Origin: Dechloromonas sp.
Lineage (GTDB): Bacteria; Pseudomonadota; Gammaproteobacteria; Burkholderiales; Rhodocyclaceae
Length of the DNA stretch: 64,000 nt
NCBI GenBank assembly: GCA_028687035.1
Contig: JAQUAX010000003.1
Coordinates: 1 to 64,000, forward strand
Direction of reading: 5' to 3'
Positions 44,868-54,618 of this stretch are shown piece by piece (position 1 is the first letter of the stretch; the number at the start of each line of letters is the position of its first letter). The notes beneath the pieces are model-generated. The model did not search any database. It had not been told where the DNA came from and worked only from the letters and a program-made list of their open reading frames with translations. A program made the translations under genes and the position numbers.

Positions 44868-45074
44868 ATGGCAATTCGTGAACTGCAGCAAGAAGAAATC
44901 GCAATGGTCTCCGGCGGCCTGGATCTGGGCGGCCTGCTGAGCGGCCTGCTGTCGCCGGTCATCGGCCTGGTCGGCGGTCTGCTGAACGTCGTTACCGGCC
45001 TGGTCGGTGGCCTGCTGCAGACCGTCACCGGTCTCCTGGGCGGCCTGCTGGGCGGCCTGCTGGCTGGCGAGTAA
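44868..45074 (+). CDS. Double-glycine-leader peptide with 11-residue repeats (bacteriocin-like)
   Basis: 68 aa. The N terminus MAIRELQQEEIAMVSGG is a classic double-glycine leader (EL..EE...VSGG), cut by peptidase-C39 ABC transporters. The remaining 51 residues are four copies of an 11-residue unit (about xxVxGLxGGLL), starting LDLGGLLSGLL, SPVIGLVGGLL, NVVTGLVGGLL, QTVTGLLGGLL, then GGLLAGE. No Cys and almost no charge; a strongly hydrophobic, Gly-patterned helix. AGGGAG precedes the ATG by 9 nt. No dedicated transporter or immunity gene is nearby. It may be a microcin-like bacteriocin, a signal or a self-assembling peptide. Confidence 0.8.
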   Translation: MAIRELQQEEIAMVSGGLDLGGLLSGLLSPVIGLVGGLLNVVTGLVGGLLQTVTGLLGGLLGGLLAGE

Positions 45075-45085
45075 TTCCGCGAGCC

Positions 45086-45150
45086 GTTCTCAGTCCTGAG
45101 AACCTGCCCCGTGCGTCAGCGTACGGGGCAGCCGGTGATCGATGATCACC
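45086..45150 (+). terminator. Three consecutive hairpins after the peptide gene
   Basis: GTTCTCAG / CTGAGAAC (45086-45103), CTGCCCCGT.CG / CG.ACGGGGCAG (45104-45131) and GGTGATC / GATCACC (45134-45150) follow the stop within 80 nt. None has a U-run, so they may be stabilising or processing structures rather than a simple terminator. The remaining bases up to 45315 show no feature. Confidence 0.5.
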
Positions 45151-45314
45151 CCGGGCGTTGCCGCTCCGGCTCCTCCCCTTTCCCATCGTATTTCTCCCGC
45201 ACATCGCGCGATGTCGCGCCGTTGCGGCGCCGATGTCGGCCGGCTGCCGCGCCGGATCCGGCGCGATGCGTCCAGTGATCCGCTGCGCGACTTCAGGTCC
45301 TGCTGGCAGCGCTG

Positions 45315-45353
45315 CAAAAAAAACCCACTCCATGCGGACATGGAATGGGTTTT
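45315..45353 (-). terminator. Terminator of the alcohol dehydrogenase gene
   Basis: AAAACCCA.TCCATG / CATGGA.TGGGTTTT stem with a 4-nt loop; on the minus strand it is followed by eight T. It lies about 150 nt past the dehydrogenase stop and could also stop transcripts from the peptide gene. Confidence 0.75.
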
Positions 45354-45503
45354 GAGGTCATTGATCGACGGCCATGATAACAGAATAACCGCCCGGGTTT
45401 CATTTTTTTCGTTTCGTGGTCTTCAGCTCATCGTGCTGCGGCCACCGCACGCTCCGGCGCTGGGCTGGCGGGCAGTGCGCGGCGCTGGCCGCTGCGTTCC
45501 CGC

Positions 45504-46544
45504 TCAGATCGTCGCCATGTCGATCACGAAACGGTATTTCACGTCGCTTTTCAGCATCCGCTCGTAGGCCGTGTTGATGTAGTCCATCGGGATCGTTTCG
45601 ATATCGGAGACGATGCCGTGCTGCGCGCAGAAGTCGAGCATTTCCTGCGTCTCGCGGATGCCGCCGATCAGCGAGCCGGCCAGCTGGCGGCGCTTGAAGA
45701 TCAGGCTGAACACCTCCGGCGACGGGTGTCGCTCGGCCGGTGCGCCGACCAGGGTCATGGTGCCGTCCCGCTTCAGCAGTTGCAGGTAGTCGTCGAGCCG
45801 GTGCGGCGCGGCGACGGTGTTCAGGATGAAGTCGAGCGTGCCGGCGCGGGCCGCCATCTGCGCCCGATCGCTGGAGACGCAGACTTCGTGGGCTCCGAGG
45901 CGCCGGCCGTCGTCGATCTTGCCGGGCGACGTCGTGAACAGCACGACATGGGCGCCCATCGCGGCGGCGATCTTGACCCCCATGTGGCCGAGCCCGCCGA
46001 GTCCGACGATGCCGACCTTCATGCCCGGCCCGACCTTCCAGTGGCGCAGCGGGGAATAGGTCGTGATGCCGGCGCACAGCAGCGGCGCGACGGCGGCCAG
46101 ATCCTTTTCGTCGTGCCGGATGTGCAGCGCGAAGGATTCCTTGACCACGATGCTCTGCGAGTAGCCGCCGTAAGTGTTTTCGCCGCCGAACACCGGGCCG
46201 TTGTAGGTGCCGGTGAAGCCGTTGTCGCAGTATTGCTCCTCGCCTTCCCCGCAGGCCGGGCAGTGTCCGCAGCTATCGACCATGCAGCCGACGCCGGCCA
46301 GGTCGCCGACCTTGAAATTCTTCACCTGGTCGCCGACCGCGACGATCCGGCCGACGATCTCGTGGCCCGGGACCGACGGATACAGGGTGTTCTTCCACTC
46401 GTTCCGCGCGGTGTGCAGGTCGGAGTGGCAGACGCCGCAAAACAGGATTTCGATCTGGATGTCTTGCGGGCCCGGGGCGCGGCGTTCGATGTCGAACGGC
46501 GCGAGCGGGCTGCTCGGGTCTTGGGCGGCATAGGCTTTGGTCAT
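45504..46544 (-). CDS. Zinc-dependent NAD(P) alcohol dehydrogenase (YahK-like)
   Basis: 346 aa. Catalytic zinc ligands are in FCGVCHSDLH and PGHEIVG; the structural zinc site is CGHCPACGEGEEQYC. The Rossmann motif is GLGGLGHMGVK. The class reduces aldehydes or oxidises alcohols, usually with NADPH. The ATG at 46544 starts MTKAYAAQDPSSPLAP as in the YahK group. Divergent from a LysR gene 142 nt away that probably regulates it. It might detoxify aldehydes or serve aromatic alcohol metabolism, but nothing here proves the substrate. Confidence 0.9.
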   Translation of the reverse strand: MTKAYAAQDPSSPLAPFDIERRAPGPQDIQIEILFCGVCHSDLHTARNEWKNTLYPSVPGHEIVGRIVAVGDQVKNFKVGDLAGVGCMVDSCGHCPACGEGEEQYCDNGFTGTYNGPVFGGENTYGGYSQSIVVKESFALHIRHDEKDLAAVAPLLCAGITTYSPLRHWKVGPGMKVGIVGLGGLGHMGVKIAAAMGAHVVLFTTSPGKIDDGRRLGAHEVCVSSDRAQMAARAGTLDFILNTVAAPHRLDDYLQLLKRDGTMTLVGAPAERHPSPEVFSLIFKRRQLAGSLIGGIRETQEMLDFCAQHGIVSDIETIPMDYINTAYERMLKSDVKYRFVIDMATI

Positions 46545-46686
46545 GGCGGTCTCCGTGGGAAAAAAGCGTTTGATGATCCTCACGCAGAGGACGCCGGCCA
46601 GTGTGACAAGCCCAGCCGGCATTGACTAGCTAATCAGTTCTTAAAGAAACTATAAGCAAATCTAATCAATCGCCTGAGGACCGGGG

Positions 46687-47574
46687 ATGAGCCGACGCAA
46701 TTTCAACGACCTGCAGGCCTTCGTGACGGTGGCGCGGGAAGGCAGTTTCACCCGGGCCGCGGCCGCGCTGGGCGTCACCCAGTCGGCGCTCAGCCAGACG
46801 ATCGGCGGGCTCGAGGCGCGCCTGCAGATCCGCCTGCTGACGCGGACCACGCGCAGCGTGTCGCCGACCGAGGCCGGCGAGCGGCTGGTGCGCGCGATCG
46901 GCCACCGCTTCGACGAGATCGAGGCGGAGCTCGATGCGCTGACCGAGCTGCGTGACAAGCCGGCGGGCACCGTGCGCATCACCTGCGCGGACCAGGTGCT
47001 GAAGAGCATCCTGCTGCCGAGGCTCGGCCCCCTGCTGAACGAGTATCCGGACATCCGGCTCGAGTTCGACATCAATTACGGGCTGCGGGACATCGTCGCC
47101 GACCGCTTCGACGCCGGCGTGCGCCTGGGCGACTACATCGACAAGGACATGATCGCGGTGCCGATCGGCCCGCCGCTGCGCATGGCCGCCGTCGCGTCGC
47201 CGTCCTACTTCGCGGCCCACCCGCGGCCCGGGGTGCCGGGCGACCTGATGGCGCACCGCTGCATCAACCTGCGCACCCCCACTTACGGCGGCCTGTACGC
47301 CTGGGAGTTCGAGCGGGACGGCCGCCAGCTGAACATCCGCGTCGACGGTCCGCTGACCTTCAACTCGTCGCCGCATATCGTGACGGCGGCGCTGGCCGGG
47401 CTGGGCGTCGCCTTCCTGCCGGAGGAGGACTTCGCGCCGCACCTGGAGGCGGGGCGCCTGGTCCGCGTGCTCGATGACTGGTGCCCGCCGTTCTCGGGCT
47501 ACCACCTGTATTACCCGAGCCGGAGGCAACCCTCGCCGGCCTTTTCGCTGGTCGTCGAGGCGCTGCGCATCTGA
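46687..47574 (+). CDS. LysR-family transcriptional regulator
   Basis: 295 aa. N-terminal winged helix (residues 5-63, FVTVAREGSFTRAAAALGVT and SALSQTIGGLEARL) and a LysR substrate domain (about 90-290). Divergent from the alcohol dehydrogenase, the usual LysR arrangement. The intergenic region holds AGTTCTT / AAGAAACT, a partly symmetrical T-N11-A-type sequence that may be its binding site. Inducer unknown. Confidence 0.93.
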   Translation: MSRRNFNDLQAFVTVAREGSFTRAAAALGVTQSALSQTIGGLEARLQIRLLTRTTRSVSPTEAGERLVRAIGHRFDEIEAELDALTELRDKPAGTVRITCADQVLKSILLPRLGPLLNEYPDIRLEFDINYGLRDIVADRFDAGVRLGDYIDKDMIAVPIGPPLRMAAVASPSYFAAHPRPGVPGDLMAHRCINLRTPTYGGLYAWEFERDGRQLNIRVDGPLTFNSSPHIVTAALAGLGVAFLPEEDFAPHLEAGRLVRVLDDWCPPFSGYHLYYPSRRQPSPAFSLVVEALRI

Positions 47575-47604
47575 TCGCCCGCCCCGCCGCCGGGGCGGCG
47601 GGGG

Positions 47605-49005
47605 TCAGGCCGGCGTCGCCTGCAGCGCGCCGTTGATCAGCCCCTTCAGCTGTTCGTAGGCGGGGCGGACCTTCTGCAGCGTCAGCGCCTGCATGTCCGG
47701 GAAGTTTCCGCTCCGGGCGTGGTTCAGCGCCTCGTCGCGGTACTGCCGGTAGGTCTGCCAGGCCTGCGCGAGCAGCTGTCCGCCCTGCGTCGCCTTGTCG
47801 CGCAGCCAGTGGCTGTCGATCGCCGCGTCGAGCTCGGACACCCGAGCCAGGAAGCCGCCGATTTCGGCCACCGAGGTCGAGTTCATGATCAGGATGTTGT
47901 TCGCCCGGATTTCCTCCAGGGCATCGGCGATCGCCCGCAGCGGCGGCTTCTCGCCGGTCAGCGCGTCGGCCTGGCGCTTGATCTCGGTCAGCTGGGCGAT
48001 GATCGCGCGCAGCGCCCGGTTGCTTTCCCGGACCGCCTCGCTGCCGGCTTCGGCCTGGCCGACCAGACTGCCGAGTTCGTCGGCGATCTGCTGGCCGAGC
48101 CCGGACTGTTCCGTCGCCGCCACGCAGATGCGGTTGGCCGAATCCACCGTTTTCCCGGCCAGCGCCGTCAGTTCGTCGAGGATCGCCATCGCGTCGCGGG
48201 CCTGCGCGGTGCTCTCGAGAACCCGGCTTTGGGCTTCGTCCACCGCGAGATCGACGTTCTTCGTGCTCGAAGCGATCCGCTCGATCATGCCGCTGATTTC
48301 GCGGGTCGCCACCGTGGTCCGTTCGGCGAGTTTGCGGACCTCGTCGGCGACGACCGCGAAGCCGCGCCCCTGTTCGCCGGCGCGGGCCGCTTCGATCGCG
48401 GCATTCAGCGCGAGCAGGTTGGTCTGGCCGGCGATGTCCTGGATGATCGACACGGCGCTGCCGATTTCGGTCGAGGCCGCGATGACCTGGCCGAATTCCT
48501 CGACGACGCTGTCGATCGCCGTCGCCACCCGGTTGACCGACGCGAAGGCGGCGCCGACGTTGCTGGTTCCGCGCTCGGCCAGCCGGGCGGCGCTGTCCGT
48601 GTGTTCGGCGCACAGCCGGGCGGCGGCTTGTCCTTCGCCGATCCGCTCGTTGAGCTGGCGGCCGTGTTCGAGGGCGCGGCGGCTGCTGTCGAGCTGGCTT
48701 TGCGCGGACCCGACCACCGTCGTGAAACGGGAGAGCAGCGTGGCGGCCTGGGTCGTCACCGCGATGCTGGCGCTGTTTAGGCTGGTGAATTCGGGGCGCC
48801 CGTCGTCGTCGGCGGTGCGGTCGGGGGTGCCGGGCGATTCGCCGGCCCGCGTGCTGCCGCCTATCCACAGGAAGGCGGTGCCCAGCGCGAAGCCGAGCAT
48901 CGCCCACCACGACAGCCCGGCGGGCTCGATCAGGCCGTGCAGGGCCAGGCTGCAGGCGCTCAGCGTCAGTCCGACCAGTTTCAGTATCAGGCCGCGTTTG
49001 GCCAT
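47605..49005 (-). CDS. Methyl-accepting chemotaxis protein with two N-terminal TM helices
   Basis: 466 aa. Two TM helices (about residues 5-25 and 30-48) with no periplasmic sensor domain between them. The signalling hairpin [36 protein letters not shown] is intact (about 205-240). After the signalling domain there is an unusual helical tail (about 370-466) resembling a four-helix-bundle sensor domain. AAGGAGACAAC precedes the ATG. It lies in the same minus-strand run as the toluene genes, so a role in hydrocarbon taxis is possible. Confidence 0.85.
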   Translation of the reverse strand: MAKRGLILKLVGLTLSACSLALHGLIEPAGLSWWAMLGFALGTAFLWIGGSTRAGESPGTPDRTADDDGRPEFTSLNSASIAVTTQAATLLSRFTTVVGSAQSQLDSSRRALEHGRQLNERIGEGQAAARLCAEHTDSAARLAERGTSNVGAAFASVNRVATAIDSVVEEFGQVIAASTEIGSAVSIIQDIAGQTNLLALNAAIEAARAGEQGRGFAVVADEVRKLAERTTVATREISGMIERIASSTKNVDLAVDEAQSRVLESTAQARDAMAILDELTALAGKTVDSANRICVAATEQSGLGQQIADELGSLVGQAEAGSEAVRESNRALRAIIAQLTEIKRQADALTGEKPPLRAIADALEEIRANNILIMNSTSVAEIGGFLARVSELDAAIDSHWLRDKATQGGQLLAQAWQTYRQYRDEALNHARSGNFPDMQALTLQKVRPAYEQLKGLINGALQATPA

Positions 49006-49070
49006 GTTGTCTCCTTGGGGATGGGTTTTCGTTATTGTGGGCGGGCCGGCGACGGCCGGCCCGGGAAGCG

Positions 49071-49487
49071 TCAGCCCGGCAGTCCCGGGAAGTGCGGCAG
49101 GCCGTCCGGCCAGTCGCCCCAGGGCTGCGCGCTGGCGCAATAGATGTGCATCGTCGGCGCGACCCGCGCCGGTTCGTCCAGGCTGACCGCCCGGATGAAT
49201 TTCAGGTCCGGCATCACCGTGACGTCGGTGAACAGCGGTACGCCGCAGGTCGGGCAGAAATGCCGCAGCACCGGCTGCCCGCTGTCGCCGGTATAGGCAT
49301 AGCTCGCGGTCTCGCCCTGCAGCAGTTCGAAGGCCGCTTTGGGCACCGCAAAGACCGTGGCCATCGGGGCACCGCTCGAACGCTGGCAGTCCCGGCAATG
49401 GCAGTGGGCGACCAGCGCGGGCTGGCCGGTGCAGCGGTAGCGGACGGCGCCGCAGCTGCAGCCGCCCTGAAGAACATCGTTGCCCAT
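49071..49487 (-). CDS. GFA-family (glutathione-dependent formaldehyde-activating-like) protein
   Basis: 138 aa. The zinc ligands follow the family pattern: [16 protein letters not shown] and FCPTCG. Proteins of this family bind zinc; some were proposed to handle glutathione-formaldehyde adducts, but most have unknown roles. AGGAGAGAACCC precedes the ATG. It is 60 nt downstream of the TodT-like gene. Confidence 0.88.
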   Translation of the reverse strand: MGNDVLQGGCSCGAVRYRCTGQPALVAHCHCRDCQRSSGAPMATVFAVPKAAFELLQGETASYAYTGDSGQPVLRHFCPTCGVPLFTDVTVMPDLKFIRAVSLDEPARVAPTMHIYCASAQPWGDWPDGLPHFPGLPG

Positions 49488-49547
49488 GGGTTCTCTCCTC
49501 TTCGTCGTGAAAGTCCGAAATTCCGGTTTTTACCGCGGTCGACCGCG

Positions 49548-50174
49548 TCAGGCGCCCGGTTTCAGGCGCTGCATCGCGATCACCAGTTCCGGCAGCGAGC
49601 GGAAGCGCATCTTGTTCATCACGTTGTGCCGATGGACCTTGATCGTGCTTTCCGAAATGCCCAGCTCCAGCGCGATGATCTTGTTCGGCTTGCCCTGGAT
49701 CGCCAGGTTCAGCACTTCCTTCTCGCGCGGCGTCAGCTGGTCGTGGCGGGCCTGCAGTTCGGCCGTTTCCAGCTTCATGTGGAATTCGCTGCTGACCCGC
49801 GACAGCGCCGAGGTGATCGCGCCGAGCAGCGCGAAGTCCTCGAACGGCTTTTTCAGGAAGTCGATGGCGCCGGCCTTCATCGCGCGGACGGCGTCCGGCA
49901 CGTCGCCGTGGCCGGTGATGAAGATGATGGGCACTTCCCAGCCGCGCCGGGCCAGTTCGTCCTGCAGCGACAGGCCGTCGAGCCCGGGCATGCGGACGTC
50001 GAGCACGACGCAGGAAAAGTCCTTCAGGCGCTCGAGCGACAGGAATTCGAGCGGCGACGCGAAGACCTCGACGGCCAGGCCTTCGGCCCGGATCAGGCTG
50101 CTCAGCGATTCGCGGATGGAAACGTCGTCGTCGACGACGTACACCGTGGGCGAGGTGACGGGCAGGTTCTTCAT
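49548..50174 (-). CDS. TodT/StyR-type response regulator
   Basis: 208 aa. REC domain with DDD near residue 14 and phospho-Asp in VVLDVRMPG, linker, and a LuxR/FixJ-type HTH ([20 protein letters not shown], then [14 protein letters not shown]). This is the architecture of TodT and StyR, which activate aromatic monooxygenase or dioxygenase operons. The start overlaps the sensor kinase stop (ATGA), so they form a pair. It probably binds the tod-box-like dyad at 59558-59571. Confidence 0.9.
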   Translation of the reverse strand: MKNLPVTSPTVYVVDDDVSIRESLSSLIRAEGLAVEVFASPLEFLSLERLKDFSCVVLDVRMPGLDGLSLQDELARRGWEVPIIFITGHGDVPDAVRAMKAGAIDFLKKPFEDFALLGAITSALSRVSSEFHMKLETAELQARHDQLTPREKEVLNLAIQGKPNKIIALELGISESTIKVHRHNVMNKMRFRSLPELVIAMQRLKPGA

Positions 50175-53058
50175 GGCTGGCTGACCGGAATGCAGAAGGC
50201 GAAGCGCGAGCCGTCGGGGCCGGAGGCGTCCAGCCACAGCGATCCGCCATGGTTTTCGATGATCGACTTGCTGATCGCCAGGCCCATGCCCAGGCCGTCG
50301 GTCTTCGTCGAGTAGAAGGCGTCGAACAGCGCGGCGGCCTGACCGGCCGGGATGCCCGGCCCGGAATCCTCGACCGCGAACAGCACGCCGCAGGCCGGGT
50401 CGGCACGCACTTCGACGACGATGCGGCGGGGCCGTCCCGACAGGCCCTGCATCGCGTCGACGGCATTGACCAGCAGGTTCAGCAGCACCTGCTGCAGCTG
50501 CACCTGGTCGGCGCGCAATTCCGGCAGCCCGTCGGCGACGCGGACCTCGAGGCCGACTGCGGCCTGGTTCAGCGTCCGCTGCAGCATCTGGGCGAGGGCG
50601 TCGATCATGCCGGACACGTCCACCGGTTCCCGCTTCAGCGGCTCCTTCTTCAGGAAACCGCGGATGCGCGTGATCACGTTGCCGGCGTGCGCCGCGTCGC
50701 GATGCACCCGCTGCAGCGCGGCGACCACTTCCTGGTAGTCGGGCTCCTCGCGTTCGAGCCAGCGCAGCGCCGCATGGCTGTTGGTGACGATGGCCGCGAG
50801 CGGCTGATTGACCTCGTGGGCGATCGATGCGACCAGTTCGCCCATCGTCGTCAGCCGCGAGACGCGCGCCAGGTCGGCCTGCGTCGTGGCCAGCGCATCC
50901 TCGGCGCTTTTCTGCGCCGATACGTCCTCGACGATCACCGCGATGCGCGGCCCTCGCGGTCGACGACGGGAATCACCGATGCGCAGACGTTGGCCCACAG
51001 GTAGCTGCCGTCGCGGCGCTCGTAGCGCTTCAGGTGCTGGTAGCTGCCGCGCCGCCCCTCGAGCAGGCTGTAGACGTTTTCGCGCGTCTTCGCCCGTTCC
51101 GAGGCCTCGGTGATCTCGATCAGCGAAAGGCCGATGATCTCCTGCGGTCCGTAGCCCAGCATCTGCTGCAGCGCCGGATTGGCCTTGGTGATCTTGCCGT
51201 CGGCGTCGGCCAGCGCGATGCCGACCGCCGTGTTCTCGTAGAAGCCCTGCCAGCGGCGCTCGGAGATCTGCAGCGCGCGCAGTCCTTCGCGCATGGATTT
51301 GCGGCTGGCGATCAGCCCGGCCGTCAGTTCGCTGATGTCGGAGGCCTGCGAGTTCAGTTCCTTCTGCAGGATGTCGACGGTCCGCTTGACCGTGATCAGG
51401 TTGCGCACGCGGGCCCGCAATTCCTGCGGCGAGAAGGGCTTGGTCAGGTAATCCTGGACGAAGTCCTCGAGCAGCGTCCCGCGCAGCGCGTCGTCGGCGC
51501 GCGCGGACAGCACCAGCACCGGGATGTGCGAGGTCTGGCGCCGGCGCAGTTCCCGGATGAAGCGCTCGCCATCCATGCCGGGCATCATCAGGTCGGTGAT
51601 CACCAGGTCCGGCGCGCCGGCGTCCAGCGCCTCCAGCGCCAGTTCGCCGTTCTCGGCCAGCGTCACCGGGTAGTCGTCGGCCAGCACGTCGTACAGGAAC
51701 TGGCGCAGGTCCGGGTTGTCCTCGACGACCAGGATCGCCGGCTGCCCGGTCCGTTCCGGCAGGCGCGGCGGCTCGCCGTGGCGCAGCCATTCGACGGGCT
51801 CGAGCGCCGGCACCCAGGGGCTGTCCCCGGTCCGGACGAAGGAGCCGGCCGGCGCGCGCAGCGGCAGCTCGACCTGGAACAGCGCGCCGCGCTCGGGGGC
51901 GTCGAGCACCGAGATCGTGCCGCGATGCAGTTCGACGAATTCCTTGACGATGTTGAGCCCGAGTCCGCTGCCCTTGGACGACAGCTCGTCCTCGCCCTGG
52001 GCATAGCGGTCGAAGATCGCCCGCTTCAGAGGGTTCGGGACGCCGGGGCCGCTGTCCTGCACGCTGAACAGCACGCGCTCGCCGGGCAGGCGCTCGAACG
52101 AGCAGCGGATGCGGCCGCCGGGCGGGGTGAACTTGAAGGCATTCGACAGCAGGTTGGTGACGACGCGTCCGAACTTGGCCCGGTCGATGTCGACGTAGAG
52201 TTCCTCCTCGCCGGCGAAGCTCAGCGCGATGCCGCGCTCCTCGACGGCGGCCCCGAAGCCCCTGGCGACTTCGCGGACCAGGCCGACGACGTCGGCGCAC
52301 AGATAGACCATGGGCATCTCGCCGGCGTCGATCCGCGCCAGGTCGAGCAGGTCGTTGACCTGCTGCAGCAGCGCCTGGGCGTTGCGCTTGATCGTCGCCA
52401 GCCGGAAATGCTCGCGCTCGGCGAGGCCGCCGGCCGATTGCAGCAACTGGTTCACCGGGCCGAGGATCAGGGTCAGCGGCGTGCGCAGTTCGTGGCTGAC
52501 GTTGGCGAAGAACTTGGTCTTGAAGCCGTCGATCTCGCGCAGTTTCTCCAGCGCCGCATGCACCTCGTTGTTGCGCCGGGTCAGTTCCGCCTCGATCGCG
52601 ATCTTTTCCGAGATGTTCCGCCCCTCGGGGAGCAGGAAGGCGACCTGGCCGGTGTCGTCGAAAATGGGCGTCAGCGAGAAATCGACGACGATCGTCCGTC
52701 GACCGCGGGCTTCGCCGTAGATTTCGATGTCGCAGCGCACGAAGCGCCCATTGCGGGCCTCGTCGACCATCGCCCGGACGCGCTCGCGGGTTTCTTCCGA
52801 CAGCGCCCACCAGCGCGCCTCCCAGAAGGGCTTGCCGACCACCTCGTCGAGTTGGATGCCGGCCCCGTCCAGCGCGGCCTGGTTGATCTCGATGACCTTC
52901 CCCTCGACATCGAGCAGGCCGAGAAACTGGTACATCGAATCGAGGATGATGCGCGCCAGCTTCTGGCGCCGGACGTCGAGCGTATCGCCTTCGGCCAGTT
53001 CGACCCCCTTCACCGGCGCGCTCCGGCGGGTGGCTCCGCTATCTGAAAAATTTTCCAT
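50171..53058 (-). pseudogene. TodS-like hybrid sensor kinase, frameshifted as read
   Basis: Two overlapping frames together span 2888 nt (about 962 aa; TodS is about 978 aa). The first frame (53058 down to 50935) holds PAS-1, kinase 1 (FFANVSHELRTPLTLILGP), a REC domain (VITDLMMPGMDG) and PAS-2. The second frame continues from about 50950 to 50171 with kinase 2 ([32 protein letters not shown]). PAS-1 has F45, F78 and W84, at positions matching the toluene pocket of TodS (F46, F79, W85 as I recall). One base appears to be missing in a G/C run near 50950-50960. This could be a real mutation, a strain variant or a base-calling error. Every domain is otherwise intact. Confidence 0.88.
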
Positions 53059-53104
53059 GAGTACATCGCGAACATTGACTACCCCGGAGCATCCGATACC
53101 CGTT

Positions 53105-53130
53105 AAAAAAAAGCGAGGCGAACCTCGCTC
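53105..53130 (-). terminator. Terminator between the porin and sensor genes
   Basis: On the minus strand, AGCGAGG-TTCG-CCTCGCT followed by eight T forms a perfect intrinsic terminator. It separates the tmoABCDEF-porin unit from the sensor/regulator pair, so the latter probably has its own promoter. Confidence 0.9.
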
Positions 53131-53163
53131 GAAAACACCATAGGAGGATGGTGAAAGGGGGGG

Positions 53164-54570
53164 TCAGAAGCTGACGTTGTAGTTGATCGTCGCGTTGTTC
53201 TGCGAGTGCTTGACCTCGATCGGGTCCGCCGCGTTGGGCGTGCCCGGGTTGTCCATCTTTTCCCTGAACGCGTGCGAATACGCGAAGTCGATCCGGCTGG
53301 CCGGCGTCAGCGTGTAGGAGAAGCCGAACGACAGGTGCTTGGTCGGCGTCGCCGGAATCACCGCGAACAGCGTGTTGCTGCGCAGGGCCTGGGTCGCGTA
53401 GCGGAAGCCGGCGCGCAACGTCCAGGCCGGCGACAGCACGTAGGACGTGCCCAGCGCGAGGATGGTCTGGTCGCGATAGTTCTGCGGCAGCTGGATGCTC
53501 AGGTCGCCGCCGCCGTTGGCGACGAAGGCCACCTTGATGTCCTTCATGACGTCCTTCCAGAACACGCGCGACAGGTCGGCGGCGATGCTCCACTGCGGCG
53601 TCAGGCGATGGCTGACGCCGATGTCGAGCTTGGCCGGCATCCGGAAATCGATGATCTTGATTTTTCCGGCGAAAGGCATCTGGCTGCCGTCGCCGGCGAC
53701 CGCGGTCAGCACCGCGTCGCCGGTCATGTCGGACATCTGGCTTTCGAACTGGTAGGACGCGCCGACGCGGGTTTCGGGGGAAACGCGGTACAGCATGCCG
53801 AGCCGGCCGGAATAGCCCCAGGCATCGACGCCGCTGCCGAGCGGGCTGTTCTTGCTCAGGCTGAAATGCGCGCCCTGCAGGCCGGGGCCGCCGGGGGCCA
53901 GCATGCCGAGCAGCGGAGCCATCAGCCCGCCGCTGGCCCGGCCATCCGCGTACAGCGCGCCGACCTGGTCGGTGCGCAGGAACAGGTCGAGGTTCAGGCC
54001 CTGCCACATCGCGTCCAGGCTGGCGCCGACGGTGAAGTCCTCGTTGACGCGGTAGCTGGCGGCGAGCGGGATGTCGAGCACGAGCAGCCGGCTGGAGTTT
54101 TCGAGGCCGGTATCGCGGGCGGTCCCGCTAATGGGATCGTAGCCGCGCGACAGGAAGCTGTTCTTGCCGTACTCGGTGCCCAGGCCGCCGCGGGCGAAGG
54201 CGCCGATGCCGAAAGCCAGGTCGCCGATGCGCTGGGTGTAGGCCACTTCGGGCGCGAAGTACGGGCCGCGGTTGTTGCCGTGCGACCCCGAGCGGGCCGT
54301 TTCGCCGGTCGTCTTGTTCCGGACGTCGATGTCGGTGGTCACCAGGTCGAGCCCGACCATGGCCTGGCTGCCGTCCTTTTCCAGCGACAGCGTCGCCGGG
54401 TTGGTCAGCATGCCGCCGGGGCCGACGTCCTGGGCGACGGCCGTGCCGCCCATACCCCGCGACACGGCGCCGATGCCTTCAAGGCCGAAAACGTCGGTCG
54501 CCAGGGCGACCGGGCTCGATGCCGTCAGCGTGGCGAACGCAGCGCCGACGGCCAGTTTTTTTTGCAGCAT
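53164..54570 (-). CDS. FadL/TodX-family outer-membrane hydrocarbon porin
   Basis: 468 aa. A signal peptide (about residues 1-24) is followed by FGLEGIGAVSRGMGGTAVAQ and a ..TNPATLSLEK segment, the FadL NPA motif. Members of the TodX/TbuX branch bring toluene and related compounds across the outer membrane. It lies 48 nt downstream of tmoF-like gene and upstream of a terminator, so it is the last gene of the catabolic operon. The barrel ends in VSF. Confidence 0.9.
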   Translation of the reverse strand: MLQKKLAVGAAFATLTASSPVALATDVFGLEGIGAVSRGMGGTAVAQDVGPGGMLTNPATLSLEKDGSQAMVGLDLVTTDIDVRNKTTGETARSGSHGNNRGPYFAPEVAYTQRIGDLAFGIGAFARGGLGTEYGKNSFLSRGYDPISGTARDTGLENSSRLLVLDIPLAASYRVNEDFTVGASLDAMWQGLNLDLFLRTDQVGALYADGRASGGLMAPLLGMLAPGGPGLQGAHFSLSKNSPLGSGVDAWGYSGRLGMLYRVSPETRVGASYQFESQMSDMTGDAVLTAVAGDGSQMPFAGKIKIIDFRMPAKLDIGVSHRLTPQWSIAADLSRVFWKDVMKDIKVAFVANGGGDLSIQLPQNYRDQTILALGTSYVLSPAWTLRAGFRYATQALRSNTLFAVIPATPTKHLSFGFSYTLTPASRIDFAYSHAFREKMDNPGTPNAADPIEVKHSQNNATINYNVSF

Positions 54571-54618
54571 GGGTTTATCTCCTCGTTCTTGTTGGTATCT
54601 GTCTGTCTTCGCCGCGGC

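Noticed and set aside
45142-45567. 141-codon frame downstream of the peptide gene, possible immunity gene
   Set aside because: It overlaps the dehydrogenase terminator and the 3' end of the dehydrogenase gene in antisense, lacks a ribosome-binding site and has no membrane helix of the kind typical of immunity proteins.
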